A stretch of DNA of 64,000 nt from NCBI GenBank assembly GCA_037576195.1, contig CM075103.1, forward strand, positions 28,294,723 to 28,358,722, read 5' to 3'. The notes below the pieces were generated by a model. It did not search any database, was not told where the DNA came from, and worked only from the letters and a program-made list of their open reading frames with translations. Within the stretch, counting starts at the first letter, position 1. Each line of letters starts with the position of its first letter. The DNA is from Phytoseiulus persimilis (taxonomy: Eukaryota > Arthropoda > Arachnida > Mesostigmata > Phytoseiidae). Below, piece after piece: positions 33,560-43,734 of the stretch. The translations under genes were made by a program, and so were the position numbers.

Positions 33560-35308
33560 CCCGTCATCGTGCTGTCTTCGGTCTCACCGCTTTGTGTGCG
33601 GGATCCGCTCCGCCTCGATGCTCGTCACCCGGGGGCTTGGGTCCTTGGTTCCCGTGCCTGCCCGTGGGTCGGGGGGGTTGTCGCTGCTGCTGACGTTGTT
33701 GGCCGCCGGAGGAACCCGTTCGGTGGGTTCCGGCTCTGTCGTCGTCTTCCTCGCGCTTCGGCCGGTAGTTTTGCCACTGATCTGGCGAGCGCGGTCGTGA
33801 GGTGTTTCGCTGCCTCTCAGCGGCGTTTTCACCCGACCGTCTCGGTAGTCGGAGTGTGCCTCTTTGCTTCGGAGGAGTGATCTGGGCGTGTCTGTCCCAG
33901 GTTCGGTCCGGGGCAGACGACGGTCCCGGTTGATCTCTCAGTCCCTTTGCGGGACTGGGATCCTTGTTCTTGTTGTTGCACCGTGGGCACTTGGCTTGGC
34001 CAACTTTAGCAATGGCTTCTTCGAGAGCCCTCTTGCTTCTGATTGGCGAGCTCAAGTGCCTTCTTACGGTCTTCAGATTTGTTCTGAAAACTCGTGATAT
34101 ACTCTCGGCGCTTTGTACAGAGCAGTTCTCGGTCCGCATCTGTAATGCAAAGCGCCTCCTCAACGAATCGTTTCATTCGGTTGAAACAGATTCCGAGACC
34201 GATCATGTTGTATCGGATCTCGGTGGGGTCGTCGGGCACGCGGATGTTGGCGTTACGCAGATCGCCCGATATTAGTCTCAGGTCAATCGGCGTAACGTTC
34301 GTGTCCCTGACGGCTGATGATGCCAGGATCTGTGAGTTAACAGCAGCGACATTCGGAGTCGTGCTGTGCTCTAGCATGGTGCACCACGCCACGGAAAGCA
34401 CCCCTGGCAGGGTCCTGAGTGTTGCCAGTGGCGTGATGATGCTACTGGCTACCTATTCGATACTTAGTCCGCTCTTTGCGAGCTCGACCAGATCGTTGAC
34501 ACCCACATGACACACAATGTGGACTTGTCTGTTGGGGTTTCTCGAGAGGTATTTGCGAGCTTCGGCGTTCGCTCGCGAGACATTCATGTCGCTCGTGCAG
34601 ACGAATTGGCCGAACATTGATCGACCTGCGAACTCTGCGAACAGGTCGACGTCGGGGTGTCCGAACTTGAGCTTCCGGAAACCCTTATCGCTGTATAGAA
34701 GCATACAGGGATTGCTGGTCTCCACGGCCTGCTCTTGTTCTTCTCCGCCGACGTCCATGCGGCAGAGTGCATTTGCAGCATCCTCCGCCGCCCTGTCAAC
34801 TTCGTTGCTACTGTGAGATATTTGGGCTTCTCGTAGCTGAGTTCGCAGCGATTCTAGCTCGAGTCGTTGCGCTTCCCCCTGTTCGGTTAGGGTTAGCACC
34901 ATCTGTTCGCTTTTAGCAAGAGCCTCGTAGGCGTGCTCGAGCTCAATTTGGGAGTCCAAGGCAGCTTGCTCGGAGGTCCCTCGGGCTTCGACTAGTTTGT
35001 CCAGTCTCGCCCTCAGTTTCCCGATGGCGCAGCAACCGTTTTCCGCCGCCATCGAAGCGGCGAATTCGGCGCAGGCCGCGCACGTGCTGGTATCAGTCAT
35101 ATCGGAGATCTGATTTACCTTGGACGAAGTCTTCCTTGGAAAACTTCAGACGATACACTTCCTTGGATCGTCCACACACTTCGCTGAGGAGTCTCGGCGC
35201 GGGGGGGGTTGGCTTTGAGAGCCTCTTTTTCGCTTTTTTCAAGCGAGCTAGGGGAACACGTGTGTTGATGTTCACGTAGCAGACGACTATCGTAACGGGA
35301 GACTCCAT
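33560..35308 (-). pseudogene. LINE alpha ORF1 with SGNH-like domain
   Basis: Likely start at MESPVTIVV (35,308), with a frame shift near 35,095 into the longer frame (35,100-34,453). Order: an N-terminal CxxC..CC cluster (CAACAEF..NGCC), a coiled coil (residues about 30-110), then an esterase-like region with MLLYSDKGFRKL (block I-like) and VHIVCHVGVNDLVE, whose GVND matches the GxND block of SGNH/GDSL hydrolases. A stop follows LSIE. Further on come YNMIGLGICFNRM, a basic coiled stretch, and a CPRCNNK zinc motif followed by a Pro/Arg/Gln-rich tail. Esterase-type ORF1 proteins are known in CR1-like LINEs. The true catalytic state is uncertain because the first Ser sits in SDKG instead of GDS. 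Confidence 0.65.
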
Positions 35309-35389
35309 CGCACACTCGACTTCATGGGGAAACGCTTACATTTGCCGGCGAGGTCAGGAGCTCGTAAACTCACACGCACCCGCAGGCCC

Positions 35390-36290
35390 ATACATATGAA
35401 ACGAAGGGAACACCCCAACATCCCTCAAGAGGAACCGATTCTCCATCTTGGACCTTTCCTCGAGACCATATGAGATCCGGAAGTGGATGGTCAATGACGA
35501 AGAGGAATCGAATGGCAACCACCAGTATATCCGGTCCGATGGAACCGTGGAGGCTCACAGAGACGCTCCTGCCTCTCCATATCGAGAATATGGATGGAAG
35601 ATGCAAGAGGCTCATTGAGAAAGGCACCGAACCCAACCACCGAGAGCTCTCGAGAATCCTGGAGGAGTCATGCTCGGCAGTCGCTCCATGACTCAAGCTG
35701 GGCAGAGTACCTAGGAGGCCGGTGTACTGGTGGACTCAGAGGTAGCTGAGCTCAATCCAGAAGAGATAGGAACATCGCTCCAAACCAAGCGCACGCGATA
35801 TCATTGGCAAACACAGAGGCCGAAAAGATGGCAAAAAAGGAATGATCACAGCCAAGAGAAACCAATGCAGAGAACTCATCGGAAACATCAGAGACGACCC
35901 CTGGGGACTCCCGTACAAGATAGCTAGAGAAGAACTTAGCCAAAAGAGACTCATGCTCACTCCGGAGGCAGGAACCGCAGCGGTCGGGAAACTCTTCCCA
36001 CGAGGGAAAGTCTCCCTCGCCCGGAAATTAACCCGTAGAGCATTCCGAAGGTAACGAGCGGAGCGAACCGCATATCACCGAAGAAGGCTCGGACGGGATC
36101 CCCGCAAGATCAACCCACCATTGATGTGGTGGTGTCCTCCCAAGGGAGAAAAAGCCACATCCACTCTGGAACTTTATGATACAAGGGCTACAGATTCCAG
36201 TGAAAGAATCATACAAGTATGTTGGAATCGAGTCATCTGCCGATAATTACCACTTGACACTTGACAGATTCGCTGCCATGTAGTCCGCCG
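35390..36290 (+). mobile_element. R1-like LINE (gamma) fragment
   Basis: The endonuclease C-terminus is visible as IRKWMVNDEEESNGNHQYIR (35,470-35,530), matching the W-V..S-DH-YI pattern of R1 endonucleases. A pre-RT region with RDDPWGLPYKIAREEL (35,890-35,945) and MLTPEAGTAAVGKLFPRGK follows, then an early RT remnant at about 36,070-36,110. Last comes a thumb-region snippet VKESYKYVGIESSADNY (36,200-36,260). The RT core is missing. The pre-RT stretch is a close relative of 57,869-58,087 on the other strand. Confidence 0.75.
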
Positions 36291-36620
36291 GCGTGGTTCG
36301 CTTCTCCGGCGGCCGGGAGGACGCCGGCGCCCTCCAGAGTTACTTGTAGTTCTAGGCCTCGTGGAGACACGGAGTGCGTTGAGGCTTTGATGGGACGATG
36401 TCATTAGCCTCTCTAGACTTGACTCCATTTCAGATTGCGATGGCCTTGGACGGGCCCTCATGACAATGAAGTATCTCGTTGTCTTCTAGTAATAGCTCTT
36501 TTGGCCCTGTGGATGGCGGTTTGTCTTCCTTGGTCGACTCCCACTGCTTATTACATCGATTTATTACTCGACGGCTGAAGTGTTTACGCTGAGAGGAGAG
36601 AGGTCCGTCCTTCTCTTTTC
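36290..36620. other. Unassigned DNA
   Basis: About 330 bases between the gamma fragment and the piggyBac fragment. GC-rich at the start (GCCGCCGGAGAAGCG-type sequence on the minus strand), otherwise featureless. The left end of the piggyBac element may lie here, but I see no TTAA-flanked inverted end. Confidence 0.4.
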
Positions 36621-37425
36621 GCAGTGCCGGTCCAGACCGTTAAAATTGTGGCAGAATCTTACGATGAAACTCGTGCGATGGCAGAAATCATGTACAGCAC
36701 TGACTGCTGCCTTCGATATTCGGCGGAAGGAAAGATGACTTCTGATCGAGGTGAAGACATGTTCGACTCCCAAAATTACGCCAGCGAGAGTGATTTTGAG
36801 TCAATTTTCTCGTGGAGAGGCGAGACTCGAGTGCAGTGATTCTGATTCCGCTACCTCGATCGTATCCCTAGAAGAACATGCGTCGCCGAGCACGAGTACT
36901 TCGTTTGTTCCGAATGGAGTAGAAGAAGATTTCCTCCCCAGAATCACTCGCTCTGCAGGAGAAACTGTCAGGAGTCATCCATCCTATCCTTTCGACCTCT
37001 ATCAGTTGCGACCATAAGAGGTGTATTAAACTTTCCTCGACAGAAGAATGTTCGAGTTCATTGTTACTGGAATCAATCGGAACGCAATAGATTACCACAG
37101 CGCTGCAGCCTTTGAGAGATACAAACCCTGAAAAGTTGAGAAAATTTTTCGGCGTCATACTATACATTGGCCTTGTAACACATCCTAGTATTGAGCTCTA
37201 TTGGGACACGAGCTGTTTCTATGAGAGTGAAGTAGTATCTTGAAGCATGAGTCGGAACGGGTTCCAATTACTGCTTCGGTTCGTTCACTTTTCGAGTGAT
37301 GACGAGGGAGGAAAGGTCGACAGGTCTAGCAATTCCATCAAGATTCAGAACCTGCTACAGGATAAATTTTGCGACGTTTTCAAGTCTGGCGGAAAACTCA
37401 CGGTCGATGGCATATTATCCCATTA
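36620..37425 (+). pseudogene. piggyBac transposase, N-terminal fragment
   Basis: Scattered frames translate to a piggyBac (DDE_Tnp_1_7) N-terminus. An acidic leader is followed by THPSIELYWDTSCFYESEVV (37,165-37,245), the 'YW' region of the family, then MSRNGFQLLLRFVHFSSDDE (37,247-37,306) and a segment ending GGKLTVDGI. In complete family members the catalytic Asp residues lie at and beyond this point, and here the sequence stops because the 5'-truncated end of R1 copy 2 begins at about 37,426. Several frame changes are present. No inverted ends are visible. Confidence 0.8.
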
Positions 37426-39514
37426 CGCCCTCTCTGACTACACCAGGAAAAAGAGGGAATACGAATTTGAGAACTCGGCCAGCAAGCGGAACAAGTAGAG
37501 AGAGCTCTGCGAGTCTGTCCGAGAAGACGTCTGGGGTCTTCCGTATAAGATAGTCAGCGAAAAACTCAGACAAAAGCGAGTCAGACTTCCAAAGGAAACA
37601 ATATGCAGACCCATCGGAGAACTCTTTCCGAATGGAATGGAAGCTGAGCGCGAGCAGCTCCAGATTGCCGAAACTGATGTCCCTAAGGTAACTGCGCAGG
37701 AAGTTGCAGCAGTGGCAGACCGCATGCCAAGAAAAGCTCCGGGACCCGACGGCATTCGAGAAGAGGCAATAAAAGCGTTCCTGAAGCGATGGCCCAGTGT
37801 CTTTGCACGGAGATCCACTTTTTCGGCGATAGAAAGAGCCCTCGAAACCGTGAGGAAAGAAAGAGAGAAGCCAAGTCACAGAAGAAAGCGGTGCATAATC
37901 ATTCTGTTGGATATTAAAAATGCTTCCAACTCTGTTGAATGGGGACTAGTACTCTCGAGCCTCGCCAAGAGGGAGGTCTCCTCATACCTGCGTGAAATCA
38001 TAGCATCATATCTGTCAAAGCGATGAATCACTGATGAGGGTGGACGCAGGCACAGCATGACCACAGGAGTCCCGCAGGGCTCTGTTCTGGGGCCAACACT
38101 GTGGAACACGGCGTACGACGACATTCTCCGGGTAGAGATGCCCAATGGAGCACTGACAATCGCCTACGCGGACGATTTGGCGCTCGTAGTTATGGCGAAT
38201 AACACGGAAGATCTCAAGATGGTGCCAGGAGCCCTACTCACACATGGCTCCAGAGAAAACGGAAGCGGTGGTGCTTCTTGGTAGGAGAAACGATGGCCCA
38301 CTATCAATTCGAATAGAAGTACACTTGGTGGAGTTCACGAAATCAGCAAGATATCTAGGAGTTTGCCTCCAAGCAAACCTTAAAGGCTCGATGCATGTGG
38401 CAATGGCAACGACAAAAGCAGCGAAAGCCGCGAAGGACATGGCAAAAATCCTCCCTCGCACATATGGGGCATCGGAAGCACAAAGAAGATTGCTCTCGAT
38501 GGTGGCTGAATCCATCGCGTTGTATGCAGCGCCAACGTGGGCTCCAAACGCGCTGAAACTCGCATACAACCGACAGTTGCTTGAAGGAACGCAGAGGACG
38601 ATGGCCATCAGAATCACACGGTGCTACCGCACTCCGTCGACTGCAGCGGTGCTAGTTCTGGCCGAAACCATCCCTAGGGCGCTCTTGGCGGAAAGAAGAA
38701 CTGAAATCTGTCAGGAAAATAAACGGCGGGACGCTCCATATTACCTTGAAGAAGGGGACTTCTCTGGGTCTACTGATGAGGAGATCAAGGCGAAAACGCT
38801 TGAAAAGTGGCAGTTCAGATGGGACAATGACCCAAGAGGACGATGGACGTACAAATGCGTTCCTGACCTAAAAAATGGTGCGAAAGGAGGTTCGGCACAG
38901 TCAGCTATCACCTATCTCAGGTGCTTTCGGGACACGGCAATTTCCACACGCATCCGAGTCGATTCAACCTGTCGCCGACGCCCATGTTCGTTCACTGTAA
39001 CTCTAGGGAGGGAAACACAGTCGAACACACCGTCCTTCACTGTCCGGCTTCAGCAGTACAGAGAACAGCAATAGCGTCTGCTGCGAATGTGCCCAGCCTG
39101 ATGCAGGAAATGTTGCAGAGCGAGGACGAATGGAGGCGGATATGCAGAACAATTAGCAAAATTCTCAGCAGGAAGACTGAGCTGGAAAAAGTTAGACGAA
39201 ACCGTTTGGACGCATCACAGGCAGGCAACTCAACGCCTGCACAGCCAACGTAACCAAGATGCCTATCGAGATGAATACGCAGCTTTGAACCAGTGATTAC
39301 GCAGCTAGTCGAAGGGCTGCCGGTGTGACGGACGCTATCCCAAACGAGCTACAAAACTCGAGCTCCCGTCCCCTGGGTGGCGACAGGGGGGCTTCAGAGG
39401 CCATACCTCACTACCCGGCCAGAGACCCCGATTCTACCCGTGGTGTCCGAAGGGAATTTCCCCCCCCCCCCTGTCATGATGGGAGAAAAATGGTGATCTA
39501 GTGATCCACAGGAG
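37426..39514 (+). mobile_element. R1-clade LINE, copy 2 (5'-truncated)
   Basis: Starts abruptly in pre-RT sequence (from about YALSDYTRKKREYE) and ends in the same 3' sequence as copy 1 (GTGATCTAGTGATCCACAGG), so it looks like a typical 5'-truncated LINE insertion. It keeps two segments that copy 1 has lost: 33 bases encoding TAQEVAAVADR and the C-terminal region with CNSREGNTVEHTVLHC (about 39,000-39,050). It lacks about 30 bases after YADD that copy 1 keeps. It shares with copy 1 the missing RT motifs 1-2 and the stop after IASYLSKR. YADD lies at about 38,160-38,185. Identity with copy 1 is about 95-97% by eye. Confidence 0.9.
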
Positions 39515-39640
39515 TGATCCACCGTCAAGTTGTTGGTGAGTTCCGGTTTTCGACTCGAGACAAGTCGTACGGCAAAGTAGTTGACAAACCGTCATTCCAG
39601 ATGCCTTCGAGGTCGTTCGCATCACACCGCCGGAAGCATC

Positions 39641-40290
39641 ATGCCTCATATTGACAACGATGTCAAGTTGGACTTCCAAGATGTACTCATCCGACCGAAA
39701 CGAAGCGAACTCAGTTCGCGATCCCAGGTCGACGTAACGCGTACATTCAACTTCCGGAACTCGAAAAGGGAGCTGACCGGAATCCCCATCATTGCTGCTA
39801 ACATGGACACAGTGAGAACATTCGAAATGGCCGTTGAGCTGTCCGAGCACACGCTGTTCACAGCCGTACACAAGCATTACAGTCTCGAAGAATGGATGCA
39901 GTTCGCCAAGAGTTATCCACAGACTGTGAAACATGTTGCAGTATCGACGGGGTCGAGCGACGCGGGTTTCGAAAGACTCCGGGACATTCTCAACACGATG
40001 CCTGAAATCGGAATGATCTGTATCGATATCGCCAACGGATATTGCGGACCCTTTGCTCGTTTCGTTCGCCGAGTTCGAGAAGACTTCCCGGCTCACGTGA
40101 TTCTAGCCGGCGACGTGGTTACGGGAGAGATGGTCGACGAGCTGATTCGCTGCGGGGCCGACATCGTCAAGGCCGGCATCGGACCAGGCTCTGTTTGCAC
40201 GACACGTAAGAAGACCGGAGTTGGCTATCCCCAACTGAGCGCGGTGCTCGAGTGCGTCTTTCGGGGTCTGGACGCAGTCCGTCAGTTATG
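39641..40290 (+). pseudogene. GMPR: GMP reductase, N-terminal two thirds (copy 1)
   Basis: From [20 protein letters not shown] to [13 protein letters not shown] the translation is uninterrupted and closely resembles animal GMP reductase, the NADPH-dependent enzyme that converts GMP to IMP in purine salvage. The substrate loop with the catalytic cysteine is present ([20 protein letters not shown]), as is IIAANMDTV. The start at 39,641 is chosen because MPHIDND is the family N-terminus; an upstream in-frame ATG at 39,581 lies in leader sequence. After about residue 205 of an expected ~345 the similarity stops ([10 protein letters not shown]) and gypsy block D' begins at about 40,290. Without the C-terminal half it cannot be functional as it stands, unless an intron begins here. 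Confidence 0.9.
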
Positions 40291-41400
40291 GGTCAGTATA
40301 CGTCCGATGTATTTCACCTGCGTTGCACACAAGCGTAGTTTGTTTTGATCGAGTTTGAGGTGCTTAACTCGACATCGTTGAAAGAACTGTATCAGGTGTC
40401 GTGAATGTTCTTCTTGCGTGGTACGATGTATCAGGATATCGTCGGCTATGGCTTCCACGCCTTAGAGGTTCTCCAATGCTTCCACTTGTTTGGCTTGATA
40501 TATCTCCGGGGATATACTCAGCCCTAGTGGTATTCTGAGATATCGGCATCGCCCCAGGGGAGTCCAGAATGTTGTGAGATCGGTCGAAGATTCCTCCGGC
40601 ACACATTCCGGAGGAATCAATATGTTGACTGCTGTTATCACTACTTGCGCTTGCAGTTGCTGGATTATTTGTGTTATTTGTTCCCTGTGTGCAACAGGTC
40701 TTTTGCGGGGTGGGCATTGATTGGGTACAGCATCCTCCTTCGAATCGATTCGGACTTCACCTGGTAGAAGGCCTGTGCCCTTGAACAGTCTTTAGCTCAT
40801 TGTTGTGTTCTGGTGATTCTTGTATTTGGTTAACGGGTTCAACGTTGTCCCCGAGTTTGACGAACTGCAGTTCGATCGATGTCCCCGCACTAGATAGTGG
40901 CTGTTTCCTTAACTCTACAACTTCGAACGTCACTCGGATTTTCTTGTCGCCGTTAGCTGCATGGACTGTGAATCGGCCGCCCGACTTTGTCAGATCTCCG
41001 CTGTACATTCGCAGTCTCGTGCTCGATCCTTTCAGTTTTGGTACTTCGTTCGTGTATGTTCAGGGGTAGGACATCAACCGTGGCACCAGAGTCTACCTGA
41101 ATTCCTAGTTCTTCCTTGAACTCTGTCCACTGTTTTCTTCAGTTGGAAGCGAAAAGTGGCAATGGGCGAGATGGGGCAATCCGTCGACTGTCGTCCCCCC
41201 GAGCGACTTCGTTGAAGTTCATGTAGTGCCGTCCACCCCTGTAGACCCCGAAAAGTATGGTCAAATCGATACCGGGAATCACCTCTATGAATAGGATCCT
41301 GGATCCACTTCCGTAGACTCCAAGAAGTATGGTCAAATCCACCCCGGCATCACCTATACGGAGATCGGCCGTAGACCCCCGGGGGTCGACCGTCGACAAC
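40290..41400 (-). mobile_element. Gypsy fossil 3, right copy (contains palindrome block D')
   Basis: Broken internal region of a gypsy element on the minus strand: protease about 40,760-41,090, reverse transcriptase about 40,290-40,740, and the short tandem repeat at about 41,240-41,350. Mirrors 27,371-28,216 and extends further into reverse transcriptase. No LTR is visible. It has several breaks and abuts GMP reductase copy 1 on the left. Confidence 0.85.
40517..41349 (-). repeat. Palindrome block D' (right copy)
   Basis: Reverse complement of 27,371-28,216, paired coordinates adding to about 68,720-68,735. About 98% identity. Confidence 0.85.
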
Positions 41401-41674
41401 TTTGAAAACCACTGATCTTGAGTATCGATCACTTTTGTCACCAGTTTGTATTGTCTTTCTACGATACGTAAGTTCACAAGATCTGGCTCAGCTGGAGGTC
41501 AAGATGACACTGTTTCTCGTTGTATCGATAGATGGCGCTTTGGTCAGGATAGCGCAAGTATTCAAATCGGCATGCGAACACGTGTATGAGTCTCAGAAAC
41601 GACCGACCAGGAACACTGCAAGCCAGTCGTTCCGCTTAGAGTCAGCGACCGTGATCTGTGTTTTCCCTGTCATC

Positions 41675-42310
41675 GTCAAATTGTTGCTGAGTTTCGGTTT
41701 CCGACTTGAGACACAAGTCGCACGGCAAACTCGTAAACAAGCCGACATTCCAGATACCTTCGGGGTCGTTCGCATCACACCCCCGGATGCATTGTGGCTC
41801 ATTTCGACAACGATGTCAAGTTGAATTTTGAAGATGCACTCATCCGACGGGAACGAAGCGAACTCAGTTCACGATCCCAGGTCGACGACGAGTTGAAAAC
41901 CACGCCCGTCCGGGCTCTTCATTGTTTCTTCTTTTTTTCGATTTCATTCCCGGAAACAATAAGTTTCTCAGAGTATTCGCGTCGGATGCACGTGTCCCGG
42001 CGATGTCGCCAAAGCTTCCGGAGCCGGGGCCAACTTTTTTGAACTCGGAGGAATGCTCACCGGCTTTGAAGAAAACGCCGGAGGGGTCATCCAAAAGAAC
42101 GGGAAAACGTTCATACTTTTTCACGGCATGTCGTCGGCGACCGTCATGGCGAAGTACCATGGGGGGCGTTTCAGAGTATCGCGTCTCGGACGGCAAAACC
42201 GTCAAGATGCCGTACAAAGGTAGAGCCCAGCATACGCTTCGCGACGTTGACGGAGGCGTTGTCTGTTCGGGTAAGAGCTTCCCAGACGCACAACCTTTAT
42301 GCGGGTGACC
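41675..42310 (+). pseudogene. GMPR: GMP reductase copy 2 (rearranged: start joined to C-terminal exon)
   Basis: Leader sequence parallel to that of copy 1 runs from 41,675. The coding start at 41,794 gives MAHFDNDVKLNFEDALIRRE and SSRSQVD, family residues 1-33. The middle of the gene is missing. From about 41,975 another frame gives [20 protein letters not shown], then LGGMLTGF and [17 protein letters not shown] one-step frame change near 42,165 leads into [20 protein letters not shown] and HTLRDVDGG, after which similarity ends. A TTTCTCAG acceptor-like sequence lies just before the C-terminal block (about 41,960-41,970), so that block may start as an exon. Nonfunctional. Confidence 0.85.
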
Positions 42311-42394
42311 CGTCAACTGAATGAAGTCCCTGCTCTTGGTTCCTTAACATCGATGTAAGAAAGAGGTGTACGGCCCTTGCGCAAGAGGAAATAA

Positions 42395-42585
42395 ACGTTG
42401 AGTTTCGGTTTTCGACTCGAGGGACAAGTCGAACGGCAAACCCGTGAACAAACCGTCATTCCAGATTTCTCAGAGGTCGGAAGCATCACAGGCCCCGAAG
42501 CATTACGCCTCATTCTCACAGCGATGTAAAGTTGGATGGCCAAGATGTACTCATCCCAACGAAACGAAGTCCTACGAGTAACACA
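42395..42585 (+). pseudogene. GMPR: GMP reductase fragment, copy 3 (leader plus first residues)
   Basis: The leader block (GTTTCGGTTTTCGACTCGAG..CCGTCATTCCAGAT) recurs a third time. It is followed by a short stretch translating as HSDVKLDGQDVLIPTKRS (about 42,518-42,570), recognisable as the family start ([18 protein letters not shown]) with the initiator region degraded. Nothing beyond is recognisable. Confidence 0.75.
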
Positions 42586-42880
42586 GCGGTACCGCAGCGA
42601 GAAGTCGCATCCAAAATCGAGTGCGAAGAAAAGAACTCTTTTTTGGAGTTTTCAGCGGTTAAACAGTATCTTTTAGCGGTGAAAACACTTCTGTGGTGTG
42701 TGTTGAAGTGATTCGGCCAGAAGAATCGACAACACAACGGTATGGTAGAAGATATGAGCGGAAGTAGATTCGAAGCTGCCCGCGCCACGTGCGCTCCACG
42801 TGTGTAGGTCCTTGCGACCGAAGCCGGGCAGTGCTGCGCTCTCGGCGGCCTAGAATCGAAACTGCTCAGTCTCGATTCCC
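42585..42880. other. Unassigned DNA
   Basis: About 300 bases between GMP reductase copy 3 and the coiled-coil frame. No family recognised; contains the near-palindrome CCACGTGCGCTCCACGTG. Confidence 0.4.
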
Positions 42881-42885
42881 GCTAC

Positions 42886-43240
42886 AGATTGGCTTTTCGA
42901 AGCGCAAACCAAAATTGGTCAGAGGTCGCTCAACTGGCTAGACGAAGCACTGTCAACAGCCGAACAGCTCAAGTTGAAGGTTCAAGCCCTCGAAGAACAA
43001 GTCAAAGCCCAACAGACGGAGCTCGAGGCCAGCGAAAAGGAATCTGCTGAGCTCTCTGTTGATGCTACAGCCCAAGGGGTTACAACAGAAATCACAGAAA
43101 TGAATCTCGATCCTTCCCTCAGTGAACAACAGGCTCGTCTCTCATCGCCTCGGCTGACGCAGCGAGCTGAATCATTCATTGGTGAACAAGACCAAGCAAC
43201 TTCTCGAAGAATGGGAACGCAACAGGAAAGGATCCGCTGA
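42886..43240 (+). pseudogene. Coiled-coil protein fragment of unknown origin
   Basis: From about 42,900 the frame reads RSLNWLDEALSTAEQLKLKV and then QALEEQVKAQQTELEASEKE, followed by a Ser/Glu/Gln-rich stretch to a stop at 43,240. The heptad pattern and the W-L-x-E-A element resemble a spectrin-type or other long coiled coil, but the piece is too short to assign. It is probably a fragment of a host gene carried in with the GMP reductase fragments. Confidence 0.35.
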
Positions 43241-43294
43241 GCATGCTCGCGTCTGAATCGAAAGGTTGTTTTATGAATAAAAAAATCAGATCCC

Positions 43295-43376
43295 ATGAAC
43301 CATGACGAAGCGATCACAGATCGCGATCCCAGGTCGACGTGAGGCGAACATTCATGTTTCGCAACCAGAGCTGTGT
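43295..43376 (+). pseudogene. GMPR: GMP reductase fragment, copy 4
   Basis: A short stretch translating as RSRSQVDVRRTFMFRNQS, matching [18 protein letters not shown] of copy 1. It starts exactly in the region where copy 2 breaks off. No start codon and no continuation. Confidence 0.7.
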
Positions 43377-43734
43377 GCCGTGGAGATTTTGACGGAGGCG
43401 CCGTTGGCCGGCGGGTCTGCGGTGCGGTGCACAGGTCTGTCCTCAATAGGCTCCTCCGGTATTGATCGGATCTACTTGGAACAAACTGCATAATGTAGGG
43501 CGACTCACCGGGAAGGACATAGGCCACCCACCCCTCCCCCCTCCCCCTCCCCTCCTTCCCCCCTCGCGATTTACCCCAACTTTGACCCCCTCCATACTGT
43601 CACCCGCATCCAAATTCTGACGATAAGGTGCACCGCCCCGTTATGACGCCAGCCAGATTCATCCCATCGTCATCGGATATCCTTCCCCACCTCCTCTCCT
43701 ATACATCTATCATAAAAATTCCTGGAGGGGTGAT
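43376..43734. other. Noncoding DNA with a C-rich tract
   Basis: No gene recognised. Positions 43,529-43,563 are almost entirely C and T (CCCTCCCCCCTCCCCCTCCC), so the minus strand carries several G-runs that could form a G-quadruplex. AT-rich just before the minisatellite. Confidence 0.55.

Larger units (their letters stand above)
28241..35340 (-). mobile_element. I-like LINE alpha, nearly full length, with nested insertion
   Basis: Non-LTR retrotransposon on the minus strand. Its 3' end is a (CCATAC)n tail, seen on the plus strand as GTATGG repeats at 28,241-28,260. Order on the minus strand: ORF1 (about 35,308-33,560), APE endonuclease (about 33,490-32,900), linker, RT (about 30,500-29,170) and a C-terminal Cys/His motif (about 28,500). 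The ORF2 linker is split by a 1.9-kb Mutator-like element at 30,569-32,487; removing it restores continuity between AELAYRT and the following VREEVEREI. The beta LINE at 51,484 is a relative at clearly lower identity. The frames carry several stops and shifts, so alpha is dead. Confidence 0.9.

Noticed and set aside
19355-39514. The two R1 copies as long direct repeats of a composite element
   Set aside because: They have different 5' ends, one a typical LINE truncation, and unrelated flanks. Independent insertions explain them.
39641-40290. A functional GMP reductase gene
   Set aside because: Only about 205 of roughly 345 residues are present before gypsy DNA begins, and the only C-terminal block nearby has a frame change.
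43302-43493. A separate small plus-strand gene in the C-rich region
   Set aside because: It overlaps GMP reductase fragment 4 in another frame and shows no independent support.
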